This document shows positions 32,217 through 41,967 of a DNA stretch of 64,000 bases, piece by piece. The notes beneath the pieces are model-generated. The model had not been told where the DNA came from. It ran no database searches and saw only the letters and a program-made list of their open reading frames with translations. Origin of the DNA: Chaetoceros tenuissimus (Eukaryota > Bacillariophyta > Thalassiosirophyceae > Chaetocerotales > Chaetocerotaceae); assembly GCA_021927905.1 (NCBI GenBank), contig BLLK01000022.1, positions 3,472,001 to 3,536,000 on the forward strand, written 5' to 3'. Position numbers and translations under genes: made by a program. Numbering within the stretch: the stretch's first letter is position 1; each line of letters opens with the position of its first letter.

Positions 32217-34714
32217 CTATGGGCAACTATCGCCAAACTTTTTGCTGACCTTTTTGACACTATCTGGATTACTAAATGTTGAATACCTGATCGTTTCTCC
32301 TCCATATACGAGTTTTACGTATCCACTGCCGCTTTGAAATCCATCAGAAACACCTGTTTCTTTCTCCTTGTCTCTGAAAATAAAACGATAGCAAGCATCT
32401 GTCTCAAGACACCCAGGATTAAAGTTGTATGTTTTGTTCGCTTCACTAAAAACCTTTCTCCCCATTCCAAACTGTTTGATACTAAATTTTCCAGTGGAAG
32501 GGTCATACTTCTTCAACTTAATTGCATTTTCGTTAATCTCGTCATTTAACTTGATTTCAATGGTGGTAGGTTTACAAGTAGGTGTAGGCGCAGAAGTGAC
32601 TGGAGTGGGTGCAACAGGAGCTGATGTTACAGCAGAACAGGAAGAATCATTGTAGTATGTATTACAAGATTCACAACAGACATCACTATAATCGCGAATA
32701 AGGTTTCCTGAGTCGTTTTGACAATACTTTTCTCCACGAATGCACAATTTCTCTGCATTGTTTGTAATGTAGTTGCACTCCTGCTGTATGTTATTCCCAG
32801 TAAGGATCTGGTTTCCTGAAAGCTCGCAATTCACATAGGCTGGACTTCTACTTGGTCTAGCAGATGGTGAAGGCGACGGCTTGATACTGGAGGTGGGATT
32901 GTTTGATGGACTGCGAGATGGCTCTTTGGATGGTACTTGTGAAGGTTGATCTGACGGAGTACTTGAAGGACTACGAGATGGTTCTTTAGACGGAACTTGA
33001 GAAGGTTGGTCTATTTTTGAGTTGAGATATAAAAAATATTGGAGTTAGTTAAATCAGGTGAAACATGAAGATAAAGGTGTAACGTGAAACGCGACGTATC
33101 AATCACAAACACAACCAAATGTCGAGAGAAGTAACGCAAGTATGAAAGTCACAGTCTATTTGTTATCATTACTTACCAGATGGAATCATTGAAGGCAACA
33201 TGGAAGGTTCGTCTGAAGGTACCAAAGACGGTTGGTCCGAAGGGATATCTGGTTCAGAAAGCAAAGTGAGTTTATTGAAGATGAGATAAATAATAATTTC
33301 CAGATACAATAGGAGCCAAAACGAAAATCCAACTTCTTTCATGAAAGAAACGAAGTTGATACAATCTCTTGATGTACGAAATCATTTCACGACGAATGCA
33401 TCGGATTTCTTCTAATTTTTTGATCATCAATTTCATTTCCATAGCAATGCAATCGATGTGTTTTAATGAAGATCTTACCAGATGGTTGTGAACTTGGCTG
33501 GTCTGAAGGGACGTCTATTGAAAAGAAGAGGTTAGGATATATTTGAGTTATTTAAGTCAAGTGAAAGATGAGTCTTAAGTAGCACACATTAGACTGTGAT
33601 AGAACACATACCACTTGGTACGTCAGATGGTACGTCGGACGGAGTATCTGAAGGTTGGTCTATTGAGCACAAGTAGAAACGACAGAACAAAGTTAGTGAA
33701 GTGTAAATCACGCAAAAAAGGGAAAAGGCGAAGAACCATTCTTCATTTACTCACCACTTGGCTGATCTGACGGAACGTCGCTCGGTTGATCTGAAGGAAC
33801 GTCTATTTTTGAGTTGAAAAATAAGAGATATTGGAGTCAGTCAGGTCAAGTGAAAGATGAAGGTCAAAAGTGGAATGTCCATGACAAACACAAACAGATA
33901 TTGAGAGACCTAGCACATATATGCAAGTCACACTCCATATGATATCATACACCATTCTTTCTCCCTTCATTGCTCAATTGTAGAAACGAAAGTCTCAGTT
34001 GGGGTGTCACTTACCAGATGGAACATCAGACGGAACGTCGCTTGGAACGTCTGAAGGTGTGTCTATTTTTTATTTGAAATATATCACATATTGGAGTTAG
34101 TGAAATGTATTGAAGGAATTTCAACAAGAAATACCCATCTATTACTTACCGCTTGGAGTATCACTCGGGGTATCTGATGGAACGTCGCTTGGTACGTCTG
34201 AAGGAACGTCTATTTTTGAGTTGGAATATAGGAGATTTTGGAGTTAATAAAGTTACAGATTGATGGAAATCAAACAAGAAATGCCGATGACAAACACGTA
34301 AGATACAGAGGACTGATGCTATGAAGATTCTGTTTTTCATTGGTATTCTTTTCATATGGTCAGTCTGCAAATTCAACAACTGTAGAAGTCTAAGATCTCT
34401 CACTCTGCAAAAATCTACGACCTATTCCATTGTTTTCTTCACCCTGTTGCTCAAAGTTTATTTAATTTCTGAAGCACTGCAGAGTCAATGTTACTTTGAT
34501 CCATACAGTTTTGATTCATACTGTACTGAGTGATTTCTATATGCATACAGCAAGCTTCTCAACCAGTTTTTCAATATGAAAGCAACAGATTCAACTCACC
34601 ACTTGGAACATCGCTAGGAACATCAGAGGGTGCAGGTGATTTTGTTGGTGTCTGTGCATCCACAACCAAAGGGAAGAGGAGCACCATTAGTTTAAATGCC
34701 TTTCCAAATCTCAT
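32217..34714 (-). CDS. Secreted PSD-repeat protein encoded by 12n-nt micro-exons
   Basis: Eight exons on the minus strand: 34714-34600, 34209-34150, 34062-34015, 33802-33755, 33659-33612, 33514-33479, 33248-33177, 33010-32217; 406 residues. Exon 1 gives a signal peptide (MRFGKAFKLMVLLFPLVVDA) and the first PSDVPS repeats. The six middle exons are 60, 48, 48, 48, 36 and 72 nt, all phase 1-1 and multiples of 12. Each encodes whole 4-residue repeats such as DVPS, DQPS or DTPS. The last exon carries more PS repeats, a Cys-rich domain (CESCNTYYNDSSC) and a C-terminal beta-rich domain ending KKFGDSCP that I do not recognise. The introns share a common 3' end motif. Likely a wall or surface protein with a glycosylated Ser/Pro stalk. 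Confidence 0.8.
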
Positions 34715-35123
34715 CTTTTCTTAGAAATAGATATAAATTGAATAGAGAATGAAACAGAAGGCTACTACTGATAGTTTGATATATGTGTGTGTGAGGTGTT
34801 TTGAGTTCTCTATTGTGCGGAAAAACGATAGAATGAGAAGGGTGCGCTAAAAGCTGCTCCAAGATGTCTGAGTATCAACATTTCATACGACTGACCCTAT
34901 TAAAAATCATCATTGACGCATGTCAATATTTAAATCGATCATATCTAGTCGTTGTTGGGATACTAAATTTGTCTATGCTGAAGAATTCTTTCAGATATAA
35001 ATTGAAATTGCGCACTGGAGGTTGTATCATTACTGTTATAGAAAATCTACTTGTTTACATTGATTTTCACAGATTATCGCGAGTAGATGTCAGAGTATTC
35101 AGAGTATGAAAAAAATATATTAT
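34715..35123. other. Upstream region of the PSD-repeat gene
   Basis: AT-rich promoter region of the PSD gene and 3' flank of the phosphodiesterase gene. No motif or RNA gene is recognised. Confidence 0.35.
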
Positions 35124-36710
35124 TTATGCAAAACATTTGGAATCGCCAACAGCAGATTCACATGTTGCAAGATTTGCATTCCACGAGCAACAAGAAACCA
35201 TATCGCATGACAATTTACTCAATGCTCTATCTTCACAAACTTGGATTCCAGTAGAAGTACAAACTTTGCATGATTCACTACAATATTCCAAGGCACCGGG
35301 CTTCTGTCGACATCGATTGTATGTTTTCTTGGCACCGAACCATTTGCATGCTCTTTTTTTCCCGTTTGCTGTAGTAAATTTCCAGACTGAACTATCAGTA
35401 CATGCTCTTGTATTTGGACATCTAGGTACATCACAATAATCCCAGCGTTTGTTGGGATCTGTAGTGTAGCACCAAGCGCTATGTTCTTCATCGGGGTTTC
35501 GACAATAATTGTTGGTCAAGCCTGAACTTGGATAATTATCAGGTGTTCTTGTATGAGAATGAGGGGACTGGGACTCCCAAGCTTGACAAGTAACGCCATT
35601 GACGGTCTTTGCAATAGTTCCTCTGTAATCACTTTGGTCTGCTTCACAAGAACATCCTGATGCATCAGGACTACATTCTTTCTTTTGACGTTCATAATCT
35701 TGAAAGCCAAATACTTGTCCTGCCATACCTGCTTCGGAAGGAAGTGCATCATATCCACCAAGGAAAAAGAGGATTGTAGGAACAACATCCATGTGTGAAC
35801 CAGTATCATCTTCTGGCATTATCCCGATATTTACCCGAGGCGAGTTACTTGCAACGAAAAATGGGATTCTTCTATTTTCTAAATTTTGCTCTCCATGATT
35901 ATAACCTTTTCCGCCATGATCTGTGGTTAGAACAATCAGCCATTCTTTTCCATCACTGTTTGCAATCAATGCATCCAAAATGGTACCAATCTGTTCATCT
36001 ACCTTTCTTACAGCGTTTGCATATGGACTTTCATATCCATCAAAGCCGTTACTATGGCCCGCATAATCTACATCATCCAAACCAATGAAAATAAAATCAA
36101 AATCATCATTATTGATCCATTCTACAGCTTTATCCGTAACATCTTGATCACTGTTGTATTTAAATCTTCCATTTTCTGGCAAAGTAGTCGGATCTTGGTG
36201 GTCAATAATCTCATCAATCACTGGATCCCATGAAACAGCAGCTGCTACTTTCCTTCCAAATTTATCCTTGACACGTTTGAGAATATTTGGTTTTGATACA
36301 TCCGTAAGATCACCATTGCTATCGACATCATGTTCACTAGGTTCATATCCCGTGAGTAATGAAGTCCAACCAGGTCCACTCACTGCTGTACCTGTAGTTT
36401 GTACTTTTGCCCAATAGGTATGTGTACCCATGAGTGATAAACGATAAAGATTTGGAAGTGGTAACATAGCTGCTGCATCTGCACGAAGACCGTCCACTCC
36501 AATGAGTAGTACTCTCTTGTCATCAAGTGATACTGGACAGGTTGGCAATGTATTTATTTGCGGTGGAGAAGATATGGATCCTCTTAGATCTGAAAGAAAG
36601 TTACTTAGTTCAGAAAACTCTGGAGTTGCATCGCATGATTGACTGATGCAACATGGAACCAAACAAAATAGCAAGAAAATAACAAAAGTGAAGGAGTTGG
36701 GAGCTACCAT
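35124..36710 (-). CDS. Secreted type I phosphodiesterase/phosphatase fused to a kringle domain
   Basis: Single exon, 528 residues. Signal peptide at 1-24 (FVIFLLFCLVPCCIS). Residues about 70-345 form an alkaline-phosphatase-superfamily nucleotide pyrophosphatase/phosphodiesterase: VLLIGVDGLRADA (first metal site), TGTAVSGPGWTSLLTG (catalytic Thr/Ser region), GLDDVDYAGHSNGFDG and LTTDHGGKGYNHGE (second metal site). Residues about 365-435 are a kringle: DYRGTIAKTVNGVTCQAW, NYCRNPD, AWCYTTDPNKRWDYCDVPRC. It ends with two further Cys-rich segments. Kringles are protein- or ligand-binding modules best known in animal proteases, so the fusion is unusual. It acts outside the cell or in the secretory path; phosphate scavenging is one possibility (inference). 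Confidence 0.88.
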   Translation of the reverse strand: MVAPNSFTFVIFLLFCLVPCCISQSCDATPEFSELSNFLSDLRGSISSPPQINTLPTCPVSLDDKRVLLIGVDGLRADAAAMLPLPNLYRLSLMGTHTYWAKVQTTGTAVSGPGWTSLLTGYEPSEHDVDSNGDLTDVSKPNILKRVKDKFGRKVAAAVSWDPVIDEIIDHQDPTTLPENGRFKYNSDQDVTDKAVEWINNDDFDFIFIGLDDVDYAGHSNGFDGYESPYANAVRKVDEQIGTILDALIANSDGKEWLIVLTTDHGGKGYNHGEQNLENRRIPFFVASNSPRVNIGIMPEDDTGSHMDVVPTILFFLGGYDALPSEAGMAGQVFGFQDYERQKKECSPDASGCSCEADQSDYRGTIAKTVNGVTCQAWESQSPHSHTRTPDNYPSSGLTNNYCRNPDEEHSAWCYTTDPNKRWDYCDVPRCPNTRACTDSSVWKFTTANGKKRACKWFGAKKTYNRCRQKPGALEYCSESCKVCTSTGIQVCEDRALSKLSCDMVSCCSWNANLATCESAVGDSKCFA

Positions 36711-37200
36711 CTTCTGTAGTCAGGAAACCTTGACTCTATTGAAATTTATATGAAAGAAAGTGATTGAAGTATTGCTTTTCCAATCTGCTCAAAATAATAT
36801 CGTTACAACAAAAGTCTTTTTATACTTTGTTTTGTTTATTAGGCATTTCGATCATCGATCACTTGATTTTGAACAATGACTCTTCAAAATGACAATTTCG
36901 CATTTTCTAGTCCCATTTCTAGCTAATTTATCAGCAACCATCATGTTCCAATGACGCCCTCTCTTTTACCTTTTTCTTGATTTTTCACTCCGCTGCAATA
37001 TCTACTTAGAGGAGAAAACCTTTGCGGATACTGACCAGCAAAATATAATGAAAATATACATTTTACAGATATGGGCGAAACAGTCTAAAAATTAGATTAG
37101 AAACAAGAAACTTTTTGAATAAATTTACTTTTGTTTACTTTTAGAAAATATTTACGTGTCAAAATGCAAAATACACAGACGCTCAATCTTGCTTCATTGC
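36711..37200. promoter_or_regulatory. Phosphodiesterase upstream region with a repeated 21-bp motif
   Basis: The 21-bp string at 36941-36961 (TCATGTTCCAATGACGCCCT plus C) occurs again, exactly, at 38309-38329. It contains CCAAT followed by GACGCCC. Otherwise AT-rich with nothing recognised. Confidence 0.45.
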
Positions 37201-38010
37201 TTAGAATAATTCTCCCATTGAATTTAAAACAAATCTGTTGATAATCTCTTTCTCTGAGATATCAGCAAATGTATTCGCTTCTAAATATTGGGAAGGCGTG
37301 ATGCCGATTGCATTTTCCGCCCTCATTGATTCAATGCCTTGTCGCTTTACCAGTCCATGGATAATTTCAGTTAGTGGGTTGAAAGAGGAACAAGAGCGAT
37401 GCAGTGCATAGATTTCGTCATTGTTTATAGATTTGATCCATTGAATCACCGTTTCATCACGGTCGGATTCATACCAACCATCTTCATCAACTTCACAACA
37501 AGTAGCCTTTCTTATCAATGCTGTTCTTTTAAAAACTTCGTCACCAAGTTCAATATTCTGAGGCATTCCCAAAATTGACAAACATTTGCAACCCCAAAAT
37601 GTGTTCTTGCCAATCTCTCTACAGGTTGGTGGAATGAATATCGAAGTCAGAGATTCACAGTACCAAAATGCAAATCCCCCAATGTATTCGAGATTTCTTG
37701 AAAGCTTGATAAAGTGGAGAAACTTGCAAGAATTAAAAGCATCATTTTCAATTCTCTTGACTGTATCTGACATAATGACAGTCTTGAGATTCTCACATCC
37801 AAAGAAAGTAAACTCGGAAATCACCTCAACTCCAGGAAGAACAATGACGACTTGCCATGAGTCTCTTTCTTCATAATTGTAGACAAGAGGACGACCTTCA
37901 AAATAATTTCCTTCCCAAATTTTTTCTCCGTTGTAAAAAAGAGTCCTCTTTCCTCGATAATATCTGACTCCTGGCACAAACCTCTTCCATTCTTCTGTTT
38001 GAATCCTCAT
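37201..38010 (-). CDS. BspA-type leucine-rich repeat protein
   Basis: Single exon, 269 residues. Consecutive LRR_5 (BspA/TpLRR) units run from about residue 60 to 165: VEVISEFTFFGCENLKTVIM, VKRIENDAFNSCKFLHFIKL, LEYIGGFAFWYCESLTSIFI, CREIGKNTFWGCKCLSILGM. An N-terminal module (GVRYYRGKRTLFYNGEKIWEG) and a C-terminal module (ITPSQYLEANTF...INRFVLNSMGE) are shared with the LRR proteins at 48-50 kb. No signal peptide. Protein-protein interaction is the expected role; no ligand is known. It belongs to a dispersed expanded family. Confidence 0.8.
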   Translation of the reverse strand: MRIQTEEWKRFVPGVRYYRGKRTLFYNGEKIWEGNYFEGRPLVYNYEERDSWQVVIVLPGVEVISEFTFFGCENLKTVIMSDTVKRIENDAFNSCKFLHFIKLSRNLEYIGGFAFWYCESLTSIFIPPTCREIGKNTFWGCKCLSILGMPQNIELGDEVFKRTALIRKATCCEVDEDGWYESDRDETVIQWIKSINNDEIYALHRSCSSFNPLTEIIHGLVKRQGIESMRAENAIGITPSQYLEANTFADISEKEIINRFVLNSMGELF

Positions 38011-38635
38011 CTTGCCTTCGCAGAAGAACTACAACTATGAAGCTAATATTCAGCTAGAGCTATCTACTTTTCGGTGATACGCACACTGCCTCTGAATGTA
38101 AGTCACGTCTATGTACTAGCTAGTAGCTAGTTGATCTATGTAGTTCGTCTCTTGCCACGCTTGGAGCGCTCTGGTTGTGCTACCTATTTCCTTTTTGCTC
38201 GTTCACCGTTCACCTTCTTGCCATGTTTGTAAACATGGCGGTTATTTCCTAAAACCGTTCCTGAATTTAAGATATTTAGCTTGACTGCCTCATTTCTAAC
38301 TAAAAAAGTCATGTTCCAATGACGCCCTCAGACTGAGATATGTGATATGTGCCGCCCGCCATATCTAGTCTTGTAGAGCAACTGTAGAGCCTCATTTTTT
38401 CATTTTCACATCATTAGTTGTGTACACTCTAGTATTTCAAAGTCAGTTGATCTACAGATTGCAAATCAGCGTCTTGCATCAGCATATATTGATTATATAA
38501 CTCTAAATACATTTGCTCAGACAACTCGTAGAATGGCTAATAGGTTCGGTAAGTGCAAGTACAAGTCTAGAGAGCAAATTCATTCTCGTCAACAAAGTCA
38601 AGAACTCTACTCAACATGAACTGTCAAATTTAGGA
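38011..38635. promoter_or_regulatory. RPA2: Divergent region, LRR gene / RPA2
   Basis: Contains a perfect 20-bp inverted repeat at 38220-38239 (9-bp arms GCCATGTTT and AAACATGGC), the second copy of the 21-bp motif (38309-38329), and a short uORF (38616-38633, MNCQI) ending 2 nt before the RPA2 start. Confidence 0.45.
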
Positions 38636-39488
38636 ATGGATTACAATAGTGGCGGCGGTGGAGATTTTCAATCACCAGGTGGAAGCCAAGGCGGCGGAGC
38701 TAGAAAAGCAACTGATGAACAAACTCTCATACCTGTAACAATTAAAATGCTTTTAGAAGCAGTACCAAATAATAAGATTCTGTTGGATGGACGTGAACCA
38801 TATCATGTCAAACTCGTAGCAGCGGTTACTGCCGTCAACAAGACTTCTACATCTTATGGATACACAGTTGAAGATGGAACAGGGACGATTGAAGTTAAAG
38901 AATGGATTGATGAGGGTAATCTTGAGATTACAAAAATGAGAGAAGAAGCAGCACAAGATCATCAGTATGTAAGAATCATTGGTAAATTGGAAGAATATGA
39001 TAATAAAGCCCAGATCGTTGCGGTAGCTGTTAGAAAGCTTTCTTCTGGTAATGAATTGACTCATCATTTACTGGAGGTTGTATATGAAGGAGAAAACTAT
39101 AAAAAGGGTGGACAGATAGTTGGAAGTCCATCTGCTTCCATGGGAAATATGAGTTTCGGAAACAATAATATGCATTCTTCTCAGCCAATTAGCAATACTG
39201 GTGCTTCTGCCGGAGGTGGAATTGAAAGCGAAGTAATGACATACCTTACAAATGGTAAGTACTATGGACTGCATTGTTTGCACATTACGAAATATTTTGA
39301 AAGGATTCGATTCTCAATTTTTTCGTGTACTAGTGACTGATGAACAAGGTGGAAGTGTAGATATTTTTGCAGAAATGAACAAGGGCAAATACTCATTGGG
39401 CGATGTGAAAGCTGCATTTGAAAATCTAGCTACGGAGGGTATGATTTATTCAACGGTCGACGAATCACATTACTCCTGTGTAAATTAA
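38636..39488 (+). CDS. RPA2: Replication protein A 32-kDa subunit
   Basis: Single-stranded DNA-binding subunit of RPA. Two exons (38636-39254, 39334-39488; intron GTAAGT...ACTAG, 79 nt) give 257 residues, close to the usual 270. The Gly/Ser-rich N-terminus (MDYNSGGGGDFQSPGGSQ) is the typical phosphorylated region. The OB fold spans about residues 40-145 (VKLVAAVTAVNKTSTSYGYT, EDGTGTIEVKEW, YVRIIGKLEEYDNKAQIVAV). The C-terminal winged helix is completed by exon 2 (SLGDVKAAFENLATEGMIYST). The ATG at 38636 is the first in frame with the GDFQSPG motif. Confidence 0.92.
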
Positions 39489-39827
39489 GTTTGCAGACAC
39501 TGATTTTTTTCACTAGTAAAATAGATAAAAATACGAACTAAAACACTGAGGGGGAACAGTTGAATCTAATGTTTACAAATGAATAGCCAATATGATTTTT
39601 AGCTGTATATCTATTTCAAGGTGAATACCTTTCTACTACAGACCCGTAATGATTCCATTCCAAAGAGAAACAGTTCTGTGCATATTCTACATGAATACTC
39701 TTCTTTTTATTTGATCTTATTTTATCAAGAAATGATTCTCAATCAAGTTAAATTCAGTTCACAGATATATTGGCAAATTCCTACCTACCAGGAAGAATGT
39801 AGGCTTTACTAACAGCGAGGAATATGT
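39489..39827. other. RPA2 3' flank and distal 3' flank of peroxiredoxin B
   Basis: No gene is seen. From about 39770 to 39827 the sequence matches bases 1-57 downstream of peroxiredoxin A (for example CTACCAGGAAG), so the 3' flank was duplicated along with the gene. Confidence 0.5.
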
Positions 39828-39874
39828 TCTCAGTTCTTTTCCGGCCTTTCAGCACTTGAAAAAGAACGTCATTG
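39828..39874 (-). promoter_or_regulatory. SECIS element of peroxiredoxin B
   Basis: On the minus strand: ATGA (39869-39872), 11 nt, AA (39856-39857), and TGA on the 3' side (39830-39832). The stem GTTCTTTTTC / GGAAAAGAAC pairs over all ten positions with one G-U. Compared with copy A, several stem positions differ yet pairing is kept. This supports a selected RNA structure, not a chance match. Confidence 0.9.
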
Positions 39875-39949
39875 CATGCCTAATATATCACATACTGCAG
39901 TAAATCTGATTGATTCAAATTTCTCTCTGGTGTGTAGATTTTGATAAAA

Positions 39950-40633
39950 TTACTTTGAGACAACCTTCAACATATTGTCGACGAGGGTTGCTGATGGATC
40001 AGAATCTCCAGCTGGATCATCTGGACCTTCACTAACGACGATAGACTTCATCTCTTCATCATCTACATGAATTGCAAAACGCTTGCATCTTCCGATGATT
40101 CCAACGGATGGTGGACCTGGGTGGGTCATCTCCATATCAAGAGCCTTGGTGAGTTCTGCAGCAGGGTCAGAAAGGAATGTCACAATTGATCCGTCAATTC
40201 CTTGATCTTTTGCCCAAGCTTGCACTGTTGTGATGAAGAAAGATACATGTTAGCAATGAGAACCCTCGATAAATAGGATATTTTATATTGCTTCCTATAT
40301 ATAGCACTGAGATAACTTACTAACTGCAGGGTCATTGACACAGTAGACAATAACCTCTTCGATTCCAGCAGCCTTGAGTTCTTCCTGTTTCTCAAGGTAT
40401 CCTGGAACCTGCTTGTTGGATCACGTAGGAGTGAAAGCTCCTGGGAGGCCAACGATGATTACGTTCTTTCCAGCACAATAGTCGGTGATGTTGATCTTTT
40501 CGGTACCCGGGAAAACTGAAGTAAACACATCCGCCGAAGGCAAAGATGCGAGGGTTCTCTTAGAGAGACCCGATAGAGCTTGTCTAGAAACTACTCTAGA
40601 GGCGAGAGGAGTTGCAAATCTAGCTGCAAACAT
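39950..40633 (-). CDS. Selenocysteine peroxiredoxin (PRX5/PrxII type), mitochondrial-type presequence
   Basis: Paralogue of the gene at 189. Exons 40633-40321 and 40224-39950 (intron 40225-40320, same position and phase) give 195 residues. PGAFTPT-TGA-SNKQVPGY has TGA (40421-40423) at the peroxidatic position, about residue 71, and a SECIS follows 75 nt after the stop. The N-terminus MFAARFATPLASRVVSRQAL is Arg/Ser/Ala-rich without acidic residues, typical of a mitochondrial leader, unlike the plastid-type leader of copy A. The upstream frame extends to 40669, but the ATG at 40633 fits better. The mature parts are close to identical around HPGPPSVGIIGRCKRFAIH. Family and Sec call firm; location inferred. 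Confidence 0.9.
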
Positions 40634-40989
40634 GTTGATTATGATACATACATCAAATGTTCTGTTCACTTTTTTGCCTCTGGCATCTGTAATCTGTATC
40701 TGGCATCACCTTCATCTCTCAGCGAATAAATGGCCTTTTATCCAAGTCAAATAGCTATGCGTTTAAAGCCGTTAATGTACACTAAATTTCAATCCAACAC
40801 ATCATCGAAAATGAATGATGAGATAGAGAGAGAGAGAGAGCGCTTTTCTCCATTGAAAAGTTTCTATGAATGATGAATTTCCACCTCATGATTGAATTTC
40901 ATACTGCCTACTATAATCGATTCACTCTAAGAAGGAATCTACAGCGTGCTAGCTTATCTCCAGATCATTTTTGTACATGAAGCAATACA
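40634..40989. promoter_or_regulatory. Divergent region, peroxiredoxin B / F-box-like gene
   Basis: Contains TAAATGGCCTTTT (about 40727-40739), also found upstream of peroxiredoxin A, and a short GA microsatellite at about 40822-40840. No gene is seen. Confidence 0.4.
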
Positions 40990-41841
40990 ATGAAAACTTT
41001 CCATCAATTCAATGAGTTGCAAACAGAGTTGATACCACTCATTCTTTCCTACATTGTTACTGTGCCCTATGAAGAATCTTCTTTACAAAATGAATCAACA
41101 TTGACGCACGTTTTGCCACTTGTATCAAAGACTTTTCATACCATTTGCAATACGATTGACTTTCTATGGATGTGTCCTCTTCAAAGACTTGTCAATGAGA
41201 ATCCTTTATGGAAACAAAGTTTAGATGCGTTTGTTCGAAAAGAATCCTTGCAAAGTTATCCTAAAGAATCAGTTTTTACTACACAAGATGCATGCGATAT
41301 CTTGCAAAAAACATCTACAAATCAATCAGAGAATCAAATACCTCAAACGTCAATCCATGCAAGACTTTATCAACATATTTTGAAAAATTACATACGGATG
41401 GAAATGCCTGTATTTTATATGCCAGATGATATGATTCAAAGAGGCAATCCTACTGGTTTCTTTTTATTTGAACCACGATATAGGCGATTGATTTGGGATG
41501 TCATGGAAAATTTACCAATGGACTTTAGGAATGGGAGGAAAATATCTGTGGAGAATGGAATCAAACATCCACCGCAATTCGTCTATGCACACAAGTCTCC
41601 TTTGAAACAAGGGGTGATTGCATGTATTGTCAATATCCTTTACTGTGATATTCATCGTAATGGAACTGCTAACGTCCAAGTTGTTCCGATTGAATATGTT
41701 CGCATTGAAAAAGTTTTTGAGGAAGAAGGTCAATCTGATCATTTGTATTTTGTGAAAGTTATGAAGTTGACGGAGGACGAACAGGTATTGGTCGAATTGC
41801 GTGATATACAAGATCGATTTCCGTCCTTGAGTTTAACATAA
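40990..41841 (+). CDS. F-box-like / LON-substrate-binding-like protein
   Basis: Single exon, 283 residues. The N-terminus (LQTELIPLILSYI...VLPLVSKTFHTICNTIDFLW) looks like an F-box: hydrophobic helix pairs ending in a short W segment. The C-terminal half (PVFYMPDD...FFLFEPRYRRLIWDVME, IACIVNILYCDIHRNGTANVQVVPI) resembles the LON N-terminal (PUA-like) domain found with F-boxes or RING fingers, as in cereblon-type substrate receptors. If so it may recruit substrates to an SCF ubiquitin ligase. Both assignments rest on pattern only. Confidence 0.5.
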   Translation: MKTFHQFNELQTELIPLILSYIVTVPYEESSLQNESTLTHVLPLVSKTFHTICNTIDFLWMCPLQRLVNENPLWKQSLDAFVRKESLQSYPKESVFTTQDACDILQKTSTNQSENQIPQTSIHARLYQHILKNYIRMEMPVFYMPDDMIQRGNPTGFFLFEPRYRRLIWDVMENLPMDFRNGRKISVENGIKHPPQFVYAHKSPLKQGVIACIVNILYCDIHRNGTANVQVVPIEYVRIEKVFEEEGQSDHLYFVKVMKLTEDEQVLVELRDIQDRFPSLSLT

Positions 41842-41967
41842 TGCAGATTTCAACCAACTTTGAGATGTTACATACAAAGTCAATGTGAAAAATACCTATT
41901 ATATATATTAGTTTGATTATGATTATGAAAGCAGGAACAAGTGGGTGCTTACAGGGATGCCAATGGA

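Noticed and set aside
33013-34250. PSD repeats as a simple tandem protein repeat in one exon
   Set aside because: The repeat blocks are separated by 150-390 bp of non-coding DNA with clear GT-AG borders.
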